Shown here: positions 13,748-26,220 of the stretch, one piece after another
Numbering within the stretch: position 1 is the stretch's first letter
Layout: each line of letters starts with the position of its first letter
DNA from: Drosophila persimilis
Taxonomy: Eukaryota > Arthropoda > Insecta > Diptera > Drosophilidae
Direction: 5' to 3'
Assembly: GCF_003286085.1 (NCBI RefSeq)
Contig: NW_020825324.1
Coordinates: 1,922,001-1,986,000, forward strand
Length of the DNA: 64,000 bases
Notes under the pieces: generated by a model
The model's database searches: none
What the model was told of the DNA's origin: nothing
Seen by the model: only the letters and a program-made list of their open reading frames with translations
Translations under genes and position numbers: made by a program

Positions 13748-16700
13748 AAGGACGGGAAGCAGTTAGTATAAATATTTATTGAAAAATGAATTAAATTGAA
13801 GTCAAGCAATACAATCCAATTTTTAACATTGAAGATCCGTTGATTTTGATCGCTCATTCAGTGGATCATCCATCCAATACGATGCCCACTGAACTGCAAA
13901 GTTCAAGCAAATGAAAGACAACTTGGTCGATCGCCCTCAACTTCCTCTTTAAACTCTAGACATTTTGAGGTGCCACCAGGAACAGCGGTGGGCCCCAGGC
14001 GGGCTAAAATTAACTTAGCCCAAAACTGTTCACTTTCCCACTCCCTGCTGGTTGCTGTCGTTGCCAGTGGAAGGCGAGAAACTGCAGCTTCTAAATCTGT
14101 TAGGACAAAATGTGTCTAAGGCTGACCAAAAATATCCATCAGATATGTACATATGCGCATCTGTATCTGTATCTGTATCTTTGGGCCGGTGTTGTGCAGT
14201 TTAAGGGTTTGCCGAACGCATCGCGGCTGATATTTTTGTTGGCTGCAGCGTTGGAGGCAGCGGCAAAAGGTCACGCTCTTGGCTGATAGAGATGGAGAGG
14301 GACAGACAGATAGAGAGTGTGGCAGACGGACAGACAGACGGGCGGACAGATAGTGAGTTCTGAGTGACAGAGAGAGCAAACAGAGAACCGAAATGGAAAG
14401 CAAAAATTCTGTTATCCAAAAATAAACAGGAAAATTATCTGAGCACACAGACGCACACGCACACACACACACACACACACAGACCAACACACACGCAAGG
14501 AGGGAAATATTAGTTTTGAGAAGGAAAAATGAAGAGCAAGATTTTTCCGCTTATCGTGCGTGTGTTTAATGATTTTCCCTTGACGATAACCTCAAGTGCA
14601 ACATTGACGAGAGACGTCGGGGGTCCCAACGCAACGCGACGCGACGCGCATCACAGCGCATCACAGCGCAGCGCCCTGCCCTCGAGTTCTGCTGTGAAGT
14701 GGCAGGTATGCCACTCCCCCATCCCCACCCCACCCCACCCCGACTCCGACTCCGACTCCGATTCTCCTGATCTGATGGTGGCTGCCTCCTCTGCTCACCG
14801 CCCTGGGGTCGTTTTGCTTACGGGTACGGATATACCCTCGTACCCGTGGGGCCCAAAGGTATACTCGCGCTCTCGCTTCGTTTCTTCGTTTGGCATTCGA
14901 GTACGAGGAAAATGTTGAATATTCCGCTCACCCGAAAGTGATGATTGCTGCTATATTAAGACATGAGTGATGTGTAAAACCTTTACTCACCGCTCTACAA
15001 ATTGTCAGTCCATCTTGAACAAACAAGTCGCTGAATTTGATTTAAATTCTAGTAATAATGAACAGATTTAACGAGGTAAAGATATCTTATAGAGGATGTG
15101 GAGACAGCGGTAGTGTAGAATTCAGATGCGTATTGATAGAGGTAAAAACTAGAGCATATAGTTAAGTATCGGACAAGGAAATATAACATACTATAAGTTA
15201 AAAGCAAGTTAGAGCTAAAAGATTGATCCGAATTGTTCAAATATACCACTTGTTGATCCTACGACTGAAAATAGTCTTCAGGAGTATATATGTATGAATA
15301 CTGAATGAGTACTCGTGAATGTTGGGTATTTTGTAGTCGAAATACTGCAGAAAATACGTAGTTCGTTCTTTGTGTTTATTTCTTTTGTTCTTTTGTCTTT
15401 TTGGTGTTGATTGTTTTCCCCCGTGGCGCGGGTCTTGGACTCTTTGTGTGTTCAGTTTCGGCTGCTCCAAAACGCATCTTTCGCTGTCGAGTGGGTCCTT
15501 TGCCCTGTGCCACTTGTGTGCGCCACTTCTCGAGCACTTTTCCGCGGCTCACAAGTGCACCACTGCCACACAAGCAAGTGCTTCATCGGGGGTGGAGGAT
15601 AGGCATTAGGGAGCCGAGTGGGGTCCCTAGGAAATACCCCACAAGCGTTTTTTATTCATGGGATGCTTGAAATTAGTGGATGATCAGGAGAGGGGCAAAC
15701 CGGCAGTCAAATTGGTAAGCAAAACGATAAGGATAATGGATTGATCTCAATATGGAAGAACCTGATGCACATATGTACTTTGCACATCTATTTCAAGGGA
15801 AACTCGTACCTTAAAGTATTTCAGATTTCATTATAAGGATCTCCTCGAAGAGAAACTTCTTATCCCAGTCCAATCCATGGTATTGGTATATTCAAACAAA
15901 AATTATGATTCTAAAATCTAGGCTCTTCCTACTCAAAAGGTTACCCGACGACTGGGCTAAATCATTTTTCGCTCATCCGAAAGTGCTGATTGGTGCAGTT
16001 TCCCCAAAAACATCCCGCGTAATTTTCTGATGTAATCGCGACCCACCTGTTTTAATCTTTAACCTGTTTCCTTATTCTGCTCCAATTACCAACTCCATTT
16101 ATAGCTCGATTCCAGTGTTTGGGCCAGACCAATCTGAACGCAAGTTTTGCTCGAATTCCCGCCTTTACCTTCAAATCGAAATTACTTTCTGTGTCTATGC
16201 CGTAGCCAAGTCTTTGCTTGAATTTTTACTTCAATATTAAATTTATCAATCCTTACAATCGTTAGTTCCAGCCCCAATCTTTAAGCATTGGGGACCACCC
16301 ATACTCTCTCCCTATCTCCACATCTCCCCACCTGCACCTCAATCGTTCAATCGAAGACACTCTCCACCAATCTTCCCCTCCTTTTCCCCCTTGAATTCCA
16401 TCCAATTCAAATTCCAATTTCAATTCCGATTTCGATTCCAATGCCAATTCCGAATTCCTTTCACAGACAGACGCTCAGGAACATTAACCTGGCCACAAAA
16501 TGACCTTGAACCCGGCATGACCTTGACAGAGGGACTGTCCACTCCTCCCCTCCAAAAGGATATATAAATATACAACAAAAATCACACACAAAATAGCAGC
16601 AACAATATTTTCGCATGTAATGGTCTCGGAGGCCTCGGTCGGAGGATGCAGCCTTGCCACAAGGAAGGAAGCGGGAGGCGAGACAGCAGGAGGCCAGTGG

Positions 16701-19700
16701 GCATGACCTTCAGAGACGAAGGTGGATGTGGGAAGATGGAGGCAGGAACCGGAGGTAGGAGCTGGTGTCAGGAGCTGAAGAGTCTGCGGAATCCTTTGGA
16801 GCTGATTTTCTTGATTGCGCAGGACACACTACGCATGAACCACATCAAGCCGAAGGAGACGCGTCGGAGTTGGATGTGTAGGTGGAAGTGGAAGTGGAAG
16901 TGTCTGTCTGGCCCCGCACAGTAAGCCTCCTCGTCTCCCTTCCTGTATGACCTCCCATCCCCCGATTGCGGTTGAATGTCCTTTCGGGTGTCTGGCAAGT
17001 TTGCTTTGCTCGCAGGCGAGGTTTCATTATCGTTTTGAAGGTCGCAGACAGCACCTCCCCAGTGTACTCTCCCATGGCCACCGCTCCGCTCCACCCACCT
17101 TTTGCGGGTGGAAAATTGTGCCAAATACACAGACAGCCGCAAACCGAATGGAAAAGATACGACATAAAGAAGGCATAAAGGATGTTCAGAGCAGTACAGT
17201 ACCGGATAAAAGTTTTGACTGGTGTAGACTTTTTTTCAAATATTGAAATATTTCACATTTAATATTGTATTTATTTCATATATAGATGGTTTCCGTTCCC
17301 ATTTCCGTTTCCGCTCTCACTTGAGAGCGGAAAGAGCTCCTAAGCTGTGAACTGCTTTCTCGTTACTCGCTGACAGTTTTTGCTGTTGCATTGAGAGCTT
17401 TAATTGCAAACTTTATTGGGTAACCGTAAAGAGAAATTAAATGAGAATGGGTAGAGTGGACGTTAACGTTAACAAGGTGCGGCCTCAGGGTAGTCATTAT
17501 ACATAAATAAATACTTATTTACGACGTATAACACCCACACTCCCAAAAGGATCTTAAATTCATCATATTATGAATTTCCTGGAAAATATTTCTTTATATT
17601 TTTTATTTCTCTACTTAAAAAAAAGTCGAATATATTGAAAAAAAAACCACGAAACAAGGTAGAAAAACCAAACAATAAAAAAATGCGGAAATACGAACGG
17701 AATATTGGCAAGAATAGCGAAAATACTGTATATTAGTTCAAAAAATTCAAAGATCGCTTGGAATCAAAAAAAGCGTTCAAATTAAGACAGCAGAATGATG
17801 CGGCAACATTTGTTGCCAGCGAAACGAAAAAGCAATTCAAGAGGCAAAGAAATAAGCGCTCAAGCAGTCACTCAAATGTTACACTCGATCAGTTCGACTC
17901 CGCTCTGGCACTGCTGCTGTTCTGATTGGCATGGGTAGCGCTTTTGCAACATTTGGAATTTTCGAAAAGCTGCTCAACATTTTAAAAATTTCCGCAAAAT
18001 TAGGAAAAAACTTTTGAATATTTTTACGCTCATATGCCCGCTTTCCTACGCCCCTCGAATTTGTATATGTATGCGTCTTTTGGTTTATTTACATACATAT
18101 GTACATATGTACAAATTTAGATACTATCTTTTTGTATATTTGCGAAATTATTCAACTTTAGCCCGAGGTTTTGGTGTGTGTCTGTGTGGTCTATAATTAG
18201 TTAATCGCATATACGGTTTCAATCGTTGGTGAAATACCGGCCAACCGGTAGGAAACACAGCAATAGAGAGGGAAAAACAAATGAGTAAAGCAGGGAAGAA
18301 CGGCACAAAAAGCCGGCAACGCTTTAGGTGTGTGCGCTAGACGGAGATGGAGCGTGTGTGGAAGCTTCGCAATCTCCGAAAAGCTTTTGCCGCTGCTTTT
18401 ATTTCGCTCGCTCTCTCTCTCACTATCTCTCTGTTTGCGCTCTGCCGCGTTCTTCGTTTTGTTTTGAGTGCGTTTTCATGCACGCTAATGAAAGCAAAAC
18501 CAAAGCAAAATACAAAAAGAACAGCAAGAATAATTGCCAAGCGTGCGCTTGCTTTGCTTGCATTTGTGTGTGTATGCAGGTCCATTCCGTTATAAGGCCT
18601 CATATTGCAATTGGTTCCGTGTGTGTGCTTTGCGCGCGCAACTGTACCGCCGGCGTTTTTGTTTTCGTTGTCTTGTCTTTTGTCCTGCCTGCCCCTTCCC
18701 ATATGCTTGTCGCAGTCTCTCTTGTTGCTCACTTATCATCTTCTCTGAGCACTTTTCTTTTTTCTGCAGCTGCTGTTGTTTCTTGATCAGGGAGCTCCCG
18801 CTCCCGCTCCCAATCCCAATCCCATTTCTACTTGCATATTTAATTTCTTAACACTTCTCTTAGTCCTTTGTCACCCCATGCAAATTGTGTCGTTAATCGT
18901 AAGTGGTGGAGGAGGAGGAGGAGGAGGAGGAGTATTGGTGACAAAATGTGGGGAAAACGGTAGATATGTATGACATGGAAGAAACAAAAACTAAATGGAA
19001 AACCTCTTAGGCCTACAGCAAAGCTCTTGTGCTGTGTCTTCCCCCCGATGAATGGGCTGAGACTTATGTACTTTTAATACATACAAACATATGTACAATG
19101 TATGTACATAACTCCCGTAATTACCGGTATGAGTCAGTAGCCTGTGTGCTGCCAAAATACTTGAGCCTCTTCAAATAATTTATTATTGAAGGTTTTTGCA
19201 ACGTTATCTTCTGATACGAAAGCGACAGGCGCCAGAAGCGACTCCAAAGGGTGGCGCCAGACATGAAACTAAATGCACTAAATGGCTGCCATTATGATTA
19301 AGTCCATTATGTCCATTCCATTGTGGAATACTCTCTACCAATCTTACATTGTGGAACAAAACTGAAAGAAGCTGGAATACAAATAGAGCACACAACGTAT
19401 TATTTTTGTTCCCCCAATACATCTTACAAAAAAAAAACGGTTTTAAATCATTTGTTCCTGAAGTTGGTGCTCTATTGGGGCTATCAGAGATATTTCATTG
19501 CTTAAATGTAGGATTTTTGGCCAACCTTGTCCCTATTTCAAGTAACTGTGCGATTCGATTTTAAGAAGAAAGCCATCGGGAAGACTTCGCTGGAAGGGAA
19601 GGCGATCGATCGAAAGACATTGGGAATGCCGTACAGCGAATACAAATACAAAACCCGTGTGGGACGATAGCGACAATGTTGCCTGGCCAAGGCTGATGCG

Positions 19701-22625
19701 CAAAATGCAATTTACAGTTCCAGCGGCCGCCTTATCAGCGTGCGACCGTGTTTCGGGACCAAAAAGCATAGCTCGGTTCCGTATGCACACCTGCCATTGG
19801 CAGCGGTAGCGGCAGAGCCAGAGGCACTGGCAGCGGTAGCGGCAGCGGCAGCGGCAAGACTCTTATCAGCTTGCGATTTGTACAATGTTACTGCACGTGT
19901 AACCTGTTAAATAGTGGACGAGGGTAAGTGTTAACCCGTTACGTAGGCCAAGGCGCCGCCGTCGCTGCCGGGTTTTTTGTTTTGTTTTGAAAGCACAGCA
20001 AATTCTTGGCAAGCGACGCTGCGGAGAGCTGCAGGCGTCAACACTTGTTGCCGCTATTTACGCAGTAGGTATTCCCTCTCTCTCTCTCTCTCTCCCTCTG
20101 CCGTCCCCCTTCCCACTCCGCCCGCTGGCATCTTACACCAGCACGCGCAAAAATGATTGAACAAAATCGAACGGCAACAATATTGCAAAACGTATTGCAA
20201 TAAAAGTTTAGCAGAAAAACTGCCACAACAACAGCAATGGAGAAAGCACATGAAAAAGTTGTCAGAAAAGCTAAAGCGCAAAATGCGCGGCATTACCCGG
20301 CATCCCCCCTTACCCTATTTGCCCATTCCGCTTCGTTGTGAAATCAAAACAAACCAGGGGAGAAAATCCAAGTTCGGTGGTCGAACATTTGATACCCTTG
20401 CAGATTCATCGTACTAGTCGGGGTTAATACCAAAAACAACGTTATTGTTACGAATTTCCTTTCTTATACCTATCATATTGATCCTTTCTTGGAAGTCCCA
20501 TAGCCGTTGCACAAAGGTAAGCACATATGTATACATACTTACGTATGTACATATGTATGTATGTATTTAAATATATAAACAGAACAGTGCCCGAGAGGGG
20601 ATTGGGATGGGGATGGGTAGCTAGAGTGCGGTGTGTGCGAGAGAAGGGCCCACATGGAAGGGCCAAGGCCTGCAAAATGCACGCGCCAAAACGTGCATTG
20701 GGCGAGGGGGTGTGAGCGGCAGTTCGGCAGCGATACCACGCTGAACTGTAAATCAAAGCGAAGCAAAGCAAAGCGCAGCGAAATGCGAATGGGGGAATGG
20801 GAATTGCGGACACGCTTGTGTGCTCCATCGTTCAGGAGTGCACTTTTGCTCGATTTGAGCAACAACCACCTGATGATGCGATGGCAAGAGCGGTGGTGGA
20901 CAACGGGCCATTACATGTTCTAAGATAAGTTTATGCAATTGTTTTCTACACACATATCTAAGTACATACAAATATCCAATATATGTAGCTACATATGACG
21001 TGCAATGATTCTTCCTGCCGCCCACTCCCGCATATGCACATATTGTAGGTATGTATGTACATATGTATGCATGTATGTATGTGATGAGATCCTATTAACT
21101 CTCCCCTTAAATCATACATCAGATTTTTGGCGCTTTTTGTTCCCCTTTCTTTTTGTATAATTTAATTTAACTTGAGGTAGGTTTATATGTATGTACATGC
21201 CCGCAGCTCTTAGGAAGGGGAGGGCATTCAATACACTGCCTGACAGGGAGACAGTGGCAGTGAAGGAGTAAGTGGTGACATTTGAACAACGAAAGGTTGA
21301 AGGAAAACACAAACACTAGTGGTGCATTTGCCTAATTGTATTACCGTTTATTTCGGTCTCGTCTTTCTTTTTGCGTTTGTCACTACTCACTCGTTTCCCT
21401 CTTCTTCACATTTCTCACTCAAATCAACAAAAGCAAAACAAAACGAGTGAATTTACAGCTAGTATCGTGCAGAGCGCATTTGCCGGCGTCGTCGACTGCG
21501 CACATGTACCGGCATTTACGCCGGCAGAGGCGGCGGCGCTCTCTCTCTCTGGTGAAGAAGCAGACTTTGCATTCTCTCATGTATTGCATTGTAGTCGATC
21601 AGCCACATTTGCATTGCTTGTTAGTGTGTGCGTGTGCCGACTCGACTGTAAATAAACAGAGAGCAGAGACCTAAGTGGTATTGCAGTCGCTTATGAAATG
21701 GCAGAACTTTCGAGAGAAGCTATTGGCATTACGGCGATGTTTGTAATTGCAAAAGCTTTCAGTATTTCATTAAAAACGTAAGAAATACTGCGCAGCAGGC
21801 GATGTCCAAATCCCACTCAAAGAACTAAACTCTCTACAGCCGGCTTCCGAGCGAGCTCAACAGTATTGATTGCTCTCTCGGGTTTTGTCGGCTTTGCTCG
21901 TTTCCTCTCTTGGCTTTACCTCTGGGATATTGAAATGTTGCTCGGCAACAGTCTGCATGGAATGTTAGAAGAACAAGGTAGATGTTTGTAGCATGCCAGC
22001 TGTATGTTGCTGGCCGTTTAACCTCGTTGTACATACCTTCTTATAGATTCCCTGCACATTTTGTACAGCAACATTCAAGCAGAGGCCGGAAAAATTCGAT
22101 TACCTACCTACTCTGTCACAATGGGTCAAACGAATGAATTTGTTGTGAATTTTACTAGTTTCATTGTTTGCCTTGAAACATTCCTTTTTCTCAGAATTCA
22201 GACATGTTAAGTCTGCTTTACGATCTGAATCCGGCCAGAATATGAATCTAAATAATATATCATTTATTATTTTTCTAGTACTCCTACCTTAGGAGAACGA
22301 TCTGAAGCATTAATTTTTCTAATATATAGAACATAAAAAATACTGATTAAACGTAGGAAAAAACACGAAGACGACACCGTTTTTACTCTCGATCGTCTTG
22401 GTGTTTGTCAGCTAGATAGGCCATTTGACCCATTGTTCCTTGCAGTGCGACCGGTTTGCGAGCAACATTCAGTTAACACGCAACATGTATAGCAACATTC
22501 AAGCGGTCGAGTCGAAGTTATGGGAATGAATGCACGGCCTTGCTGCCCCAAACAATTCACGCCCGTCGAGTTGGAACGTCCGACGCGTACTTGGTTCTTC
22601 TCTTCGTCTTTGTGGATTTTGGCTG

Positions 22626-22634
22626 TTTCCCGCC
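22626..22634 (+). promoter_or_regulatory. E2F-type site TTTCCCGCC upstream of the Myc leader
   Basis: TTTCCCGCC fits the E2F/Dp consensus TTTSSCGC with an extra C. It lies about 240 bp before the upstream candidate start (22869) and about 400 bp before the downstream one (23028). Cell-cycle control of Myc by E2F is known in vertebrates. Use here is inference. Confidence 0.4.
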
Positions 22635-22868
22635 CAGAAAAAATTAAGAATAGAATCACCAAGTTTTCCGTAGCTCGCGCCAAACCACCAATTGAAACAA
22701 AACACACAAAAAAAATAGCAACAGAAAATGCCGAGTAAAACAAACAGAATTACAATAGTGCTAATATATTTGAATAAAATATATTGAGTCCCAAACCGTA
22801 TCGAATCGGAAATCGGTCTTGGAGAATATTCCAATTCCAATACGTGAAAAAGCCGCGCAAAAACTTTC

Positions 22869-23464
22869 AGTTTCGTTTTCCTCTTTCATTGCTGCCGGAG
22901 CCGGCAATAGACGAGGAAAGTCTTTCGTTTGCGGTCCGAGCGCCAAACGAGACCGGCACGAGCAGAACGAAAAGGAAGGAGGAGAATAGCGGAAAAGTCC
23001 AAGAAGGCGCTTAAGTACCGTTTGTTCAGTAATTTCGTGATTTTTTGTGAATTGTCGCCAGACGGTAGTGCAGAAACGCCGAAACGCAAAAACAACCAGA
23101 ACAAATCACAAAGCAACTACAAATACATAAGATAAAGCGTGAATTTTACAGTGAAACACAATTTAACAAACAAATATTCAAATCAAATCACCGGGAACGA
23201 GGACAATTCTCGAAAACCCCTGTACGGCAAAGCGCGCGTAATAGAAGGAGGAGCAAATTTTTTTTGGTGTCCCTTTTTGTTGGGTTGGTGTTTTCTCCCT
23301 GACGATCACAAGAAAAGAAAATAGATTGAGAGAGAGAGAGAGAAGTTAAAGAAAAGCTGCAGAAATTCTAACAAAGTGGATTACAATTAATTTTTGACGA
23401 ACTGGCTATATCCACGTAGATATTCCAGAAATAACGGATTCCACTTGGAAAACAAAGCCCTAAG
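22869..23464 (+). other. dm: Myc non-coding 5' leader exon (5' end uncertain)
   Basis: This is the predicted first exon of the Myc mRNA. It ends at a consensus donor, TAAG|GTGAGT (GT at 23465-23466), leaving a 742-bp intron to the acceptor at 24206. The sense strand has no ATG from about 22732 to the donor. The first ATG after it comes 35 nt into the intron (23499), and the 14 nt of leader in exon 2 also lack one. That is what an unhindered leader looks like. Two initiator-like TCAGT motifs could be the start: TCAGTT with its A at 22869, or TCAGTA with its A at 23028. Neither has a TATA box at -30. A GA-repeat lies at 23328-23343. The 3' boundary is fairly sure; the 5' end is not. Confidence 0.6.
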
Positions 23465-24206
23465 GTGAGTTGAAAACCAAAGGAAAAAGCTGTGCAGAAT
23501 GAACAATGATCGAAACAGAACAGCGGAAAGTTAGGACCGCTATAAGTGTAGAATGCAGACATTACAGACAACAGCGAAGAGGGTGGCATAGGATAGAGGG
23601 CAAGCAAGTGTTCTCTCTATTTTCTATTGTTGCTGTACTTTTTAATCGCACTTCACACACACACACATGCATGCATATGCATGAGAAGTTTTGGATTCAA
23701 AATGTAACGGGGACTAACGAAGGATTGTCATCTCACTCTAACGCGCAGGAATCCTACAAGATCAGATTCGACTCTATGCAAAGGCAAAAAAGGAGAATGG
23801 TAGAATGGAGAGTGTAGCAAAGAGTTGTGGATTTTTGTTGTTTTGTTGTATGTTCAACATTCAAGGAAAGACAATTTATGAACAGAACAGATTTTCGGAA
23901 GTGGATTAAAGGATGCTCACACTTACAGTTACTTGGTTAATGTACTTACATGTGTGTGCATATGTGTGTGTGTGAGTGGGAGGGATTGTGCAGCTGTGTA
24001 AGAAGAGAAGAAAGAGAAACGTGAGCAGCTGAACAGATATATAGAAGCAATATCTGGTATTGTGAATGAATATTATTAATAGTAAATAAATACAAAAATT
24101 AGCAATAATAAATAATACTAATCGTTGCTGCTGATCAAGTTACCGCAGCAAAAGGAAATTTCTAACGCCTAAATCTTTATTCCTTTCCATATCCCCATCT
24201 GTGCAG
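23465..24206 (+). other. dm: Myc intron 1
   Basis: A 742-bp intron between the leader exon and coding exon 2, bounded by GTGAGT and a TCTGTGCAG acceptor. It holds a short (CA)n run near 23656-23670 and GT-rich sequence near 23950-23975. I see no conserved coding content. The exact boundaries need cDNA support, but both splice sites are strong. Confidence 0.6.
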
Positions 24207-24220
24207 CCAAATTCGCAAAG

Positions 24221-25373
24221 ATGGCACTCCCGTTTTTCGACTTCCCCGAAGGCTGTCTGTCGCAAATTCACATGGACGAGGAGTTGTTTAATGGCCCATT
24301 CAATATAGATGATATGTTCGGTGGCGATGCCCCGAGCATACAGAGCGACCTGGCCAAGATCGAGTCGCGCGAAGGCCTCGACTACTTTGACGATATGGAG
24401 GACATGAAGCCGGAGATCCGCAACGGGGACTGCATGTGGTCCGCCTCCTCCAGTTGCCACAGTAACGGCAGCGCCGGCTACAACAACAGCGCCGCCTCCA
24501 GCTACAGCGATGGCATCGCCATACCCCTGTCCATTGTAACAGGCGGGGCCAATCCCTACCAATGCCAACAGGAGGAGCAGCAACAGCAGCAGCATCAGAA
24601 GAGGCAGAAACAAAATAGCGGCACCAAGCCTGGAGCAGAGGATCTCCCCGTGATTATCAAACAGGAGCCGCTGGACGACTACCTGCCATCCGTGGAGAAG
24701 CGTGCTCGGCTCAGCGTTAGCGGAAAGGCACTGACACAGTCGGAGAGCACAGCCTACGTCGCCGCCGATCAGCTGATCCCGCCCGGCGGAAGCCTACTCC
24801 GCAAGCGCAACGTCCTACTTCAGGGTAACCAGCGTTGTAAGATGGGCCCGACGGTGGCCGAGACCAAGCCTGCGCCCAAATACCTTCGCCCCGACACGCC
24901 CCCACACAGCATTCCCGATGAGAGTGCGCCGGAAACGGCACCCATGTTCCGCCACAATGTCGATCTGCGAGCCTGCGTCATGGGTAGCAACAACATCTGC
25001 CTGACCAGCGACGGCGATGTCAGCTGCATTAACCAGATCAGTCGGGAGCTGCAGAACGCCAGCAAGACGCTGTTCTCGTTATTCCCGGTGCCGGAAATCA
25101 ACGACGTTATGGACGTACTCAGCCAGGACTCGCAGCAGCAGTCACAGCAATCGCTGCAGTCGCTGTCGATACAGCAGGCGTTGGAGGCGGCCGCCAATGC
25201 GACAACCGTCAAGGTGTCGCCCCCCAACAGCAGCTCTGACTACGACTCTGATGACGAGACCTATCGCGAAATACACAAGAGCACGATGCTCATGCGGCAC
25301 ATCAGCGATCACAGTTATACGCGTTGCAACGAGCTGGACGACAGACACGCCCCGGAGACGCCATCAGATTCGG
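24221..25373 (+). CDS. dm: Myc transcription factor (diminutive), coding exon 2, residues 1-384
   Basis: This is the N-terminal half of fly Myc, the nuclear transcription factor that drives growth and ribosome production as a heterodimer with Max on CACGTG E-boxes. The ATG at 24221 has a good fly context (CAAAGATGG) and lies 14 nt after an acceptor (GTGCAG, 24201-24206). Residues 66-78 (around DCMWSAS) are Myc box 2, the cofactor-binding box whose vertebrate form reads DCMWSGFS. A short poly-Q tract lies at about 117-126. LRPDTPPHS at 222-230 is a proline-directed TPP site resembling the vertebrate GSK3/Fbw7 degron, and APETPSDS at 377-384 may be a second. A standard vertebrate-type Myc box 1 is not obvious. 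The exon ends in phase 1 at CGG|GTAAGT, and joining to 32227 keeps the frame. Identification is essentially certain. The degron assignment is inference. Confidence 0.97.
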
Positions 25374-25413
25374 GTAAGTGTTGACCCCTTCCTCTCATAC
25401 CCATGCCCATAGC

Positions 25414-25460
25414 CCTACCCTTACCCATACCCTTACCCTTACCCTAACCCTTACCCTAGC
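25414..25460. repeat. Interstitial TTACCC-type hexamer repeat
   Basis: About seven degenerate hexamers (CTTACC, CATACC, CTAACC) lie 40 bp inside Myc intron 2. Flies do not use such telomere repeats, so this is an ordinary simple repeat. Confidence 0.7.
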
Positions 25461-25508
25461 TGTAGCCTTAACGGTTTTTGCATTCAACTAGTGTGCTACC
25501 CTGTCAAT

Positions 25509-25565
25509 GTTTGTGTGTGTGTGTGTGTGTGTGTGTTTGTGTCAGTGTCAGTGTCAGTGTGTGTG
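25509..25565. repeat. (GT)n / GTGTCA microsatellite
   Basis: A GT run is followed by three GTGTCA units and more GT. It is a likely length-polymorphic marker in Myc intron 2. Confidence 0.8.
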
Positions 25566-26118
25566 TAAGCGCGTGTGCTTGAATGTGTGGGTGGGTGGAA
25601 AGAACGATGACGCCCAAGTTGGAAGTAAAAAATCGATCGCCAACGCCTACGTCAACAGCAAACATAGTAGACACCGTTAGGCGTTACGCGTTACACACGC
25701 CCACGCGCGCACCGTCACTGACAGTGGCAGTGGCAGCGGCAGCGGCAGAGGCAGAGGCAGAGAAGCTAGCGTCTGTCTGGGGCAGTTTTCATTGATTTTC
25801 GCTAAACCCCTCCCGTTTTCTTCCGCTTGTGCTTTTAGCTGTTTTCTCCTCCTCCTCCTCCTCCACCTCCTCCACCGCCCCTTCCCCAACCTTAATTCTC
25901 ACCCGCCCTCCCAATGGCGGCGCCAGTCATGGCGTCATCCTCTCTCTTTACTTTTTTTGTATTTCTGTTGGGAGCATCATCCCCCCGTCTCCCCAACCAT
26001 GTCTTGCGCAGTGCTACGCCCAAAAGAAAACGTAGAAGAGAGATTCTCTCGCGCTCTTTCCGGGCGCAACACCCCATTCGGTTGGGGGGAGGCCACTGTT
26101 CAAGGATGTCTGCGACCA

Positions 26119-26130
26119 TGCCACGTGGCA
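26119..26130. promoter_or_regulatory. Palindromic E-box TGCCACGTGGCA in Myc intron 2
   Basis: This is a 12-bp perfect palindrome centred on CACGTG (26122-26127), the optimal Myc:Max core. It lies 749 bp inside intron 2. It would allow direct feedback of Myc on its own gene, and negative autoregulation of fly Myc has been reported. Other bHLH proteins also read CACGTG. Confidence 0.45.
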
Positions 26131-26212
26131 GACGGCGCTCACCTCTGCCTCTCACCAGCGTGTAGTAGTAGCAGCGCTGCTCCGGGTTCAATGGCTCCCA
26201 GCTTTGGCGCGC

Positions 26213-26220
26213 AAAATTCA
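26213..26220 (+). promoter_or_regulatory. E2F-type site TTTGGCGC in Myc intron 2
   Basis: TTTGGCGC matches TTTSSCGC exactly and runs on into GCAAAA. It lies 83 bp after the palindromic E-box, so E-box and E2F motifs sit side by side. Function not shown. Confidence 0.35.

Larger units (their letters stand above)
11300..22730. other. Upstream flank of Myc, no gene recognised
   Basis: This 11.4-kb stretch holds AT-rich DNA (12300-12540), a 22-base G run (13256-13277), a second copy of the terminal-inverted-repeat element (13484-13747), a CA repeat at 14459-14480, simple (GGA)n at 18907-18932, a TC tract near 20070-20096, a helitron-like fragment near 20385, several TACATATGTA clusters, and a group of perfect palindromes at 17.3-17.8 kb. 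No open frame has recognisable domains or consistent coding character. Upstream control elements of Myc are expected here, but none is proven. Confidence 0.55.

Noticed and set aside
24140-24613. 157-codon frame antisense to Myc exon 2
   Set aside because: Shadow of the Myc coding strand, rich in Ala/Val/Leu from the complement of CAG/GGC codons.
25414-25460. Telomere-like TTACCC array as a telomere relic
   Set aside because: Drosophila telomeres are retrotransposon-based, so a short degenerate hexamer run is an ordinary simple repeat.
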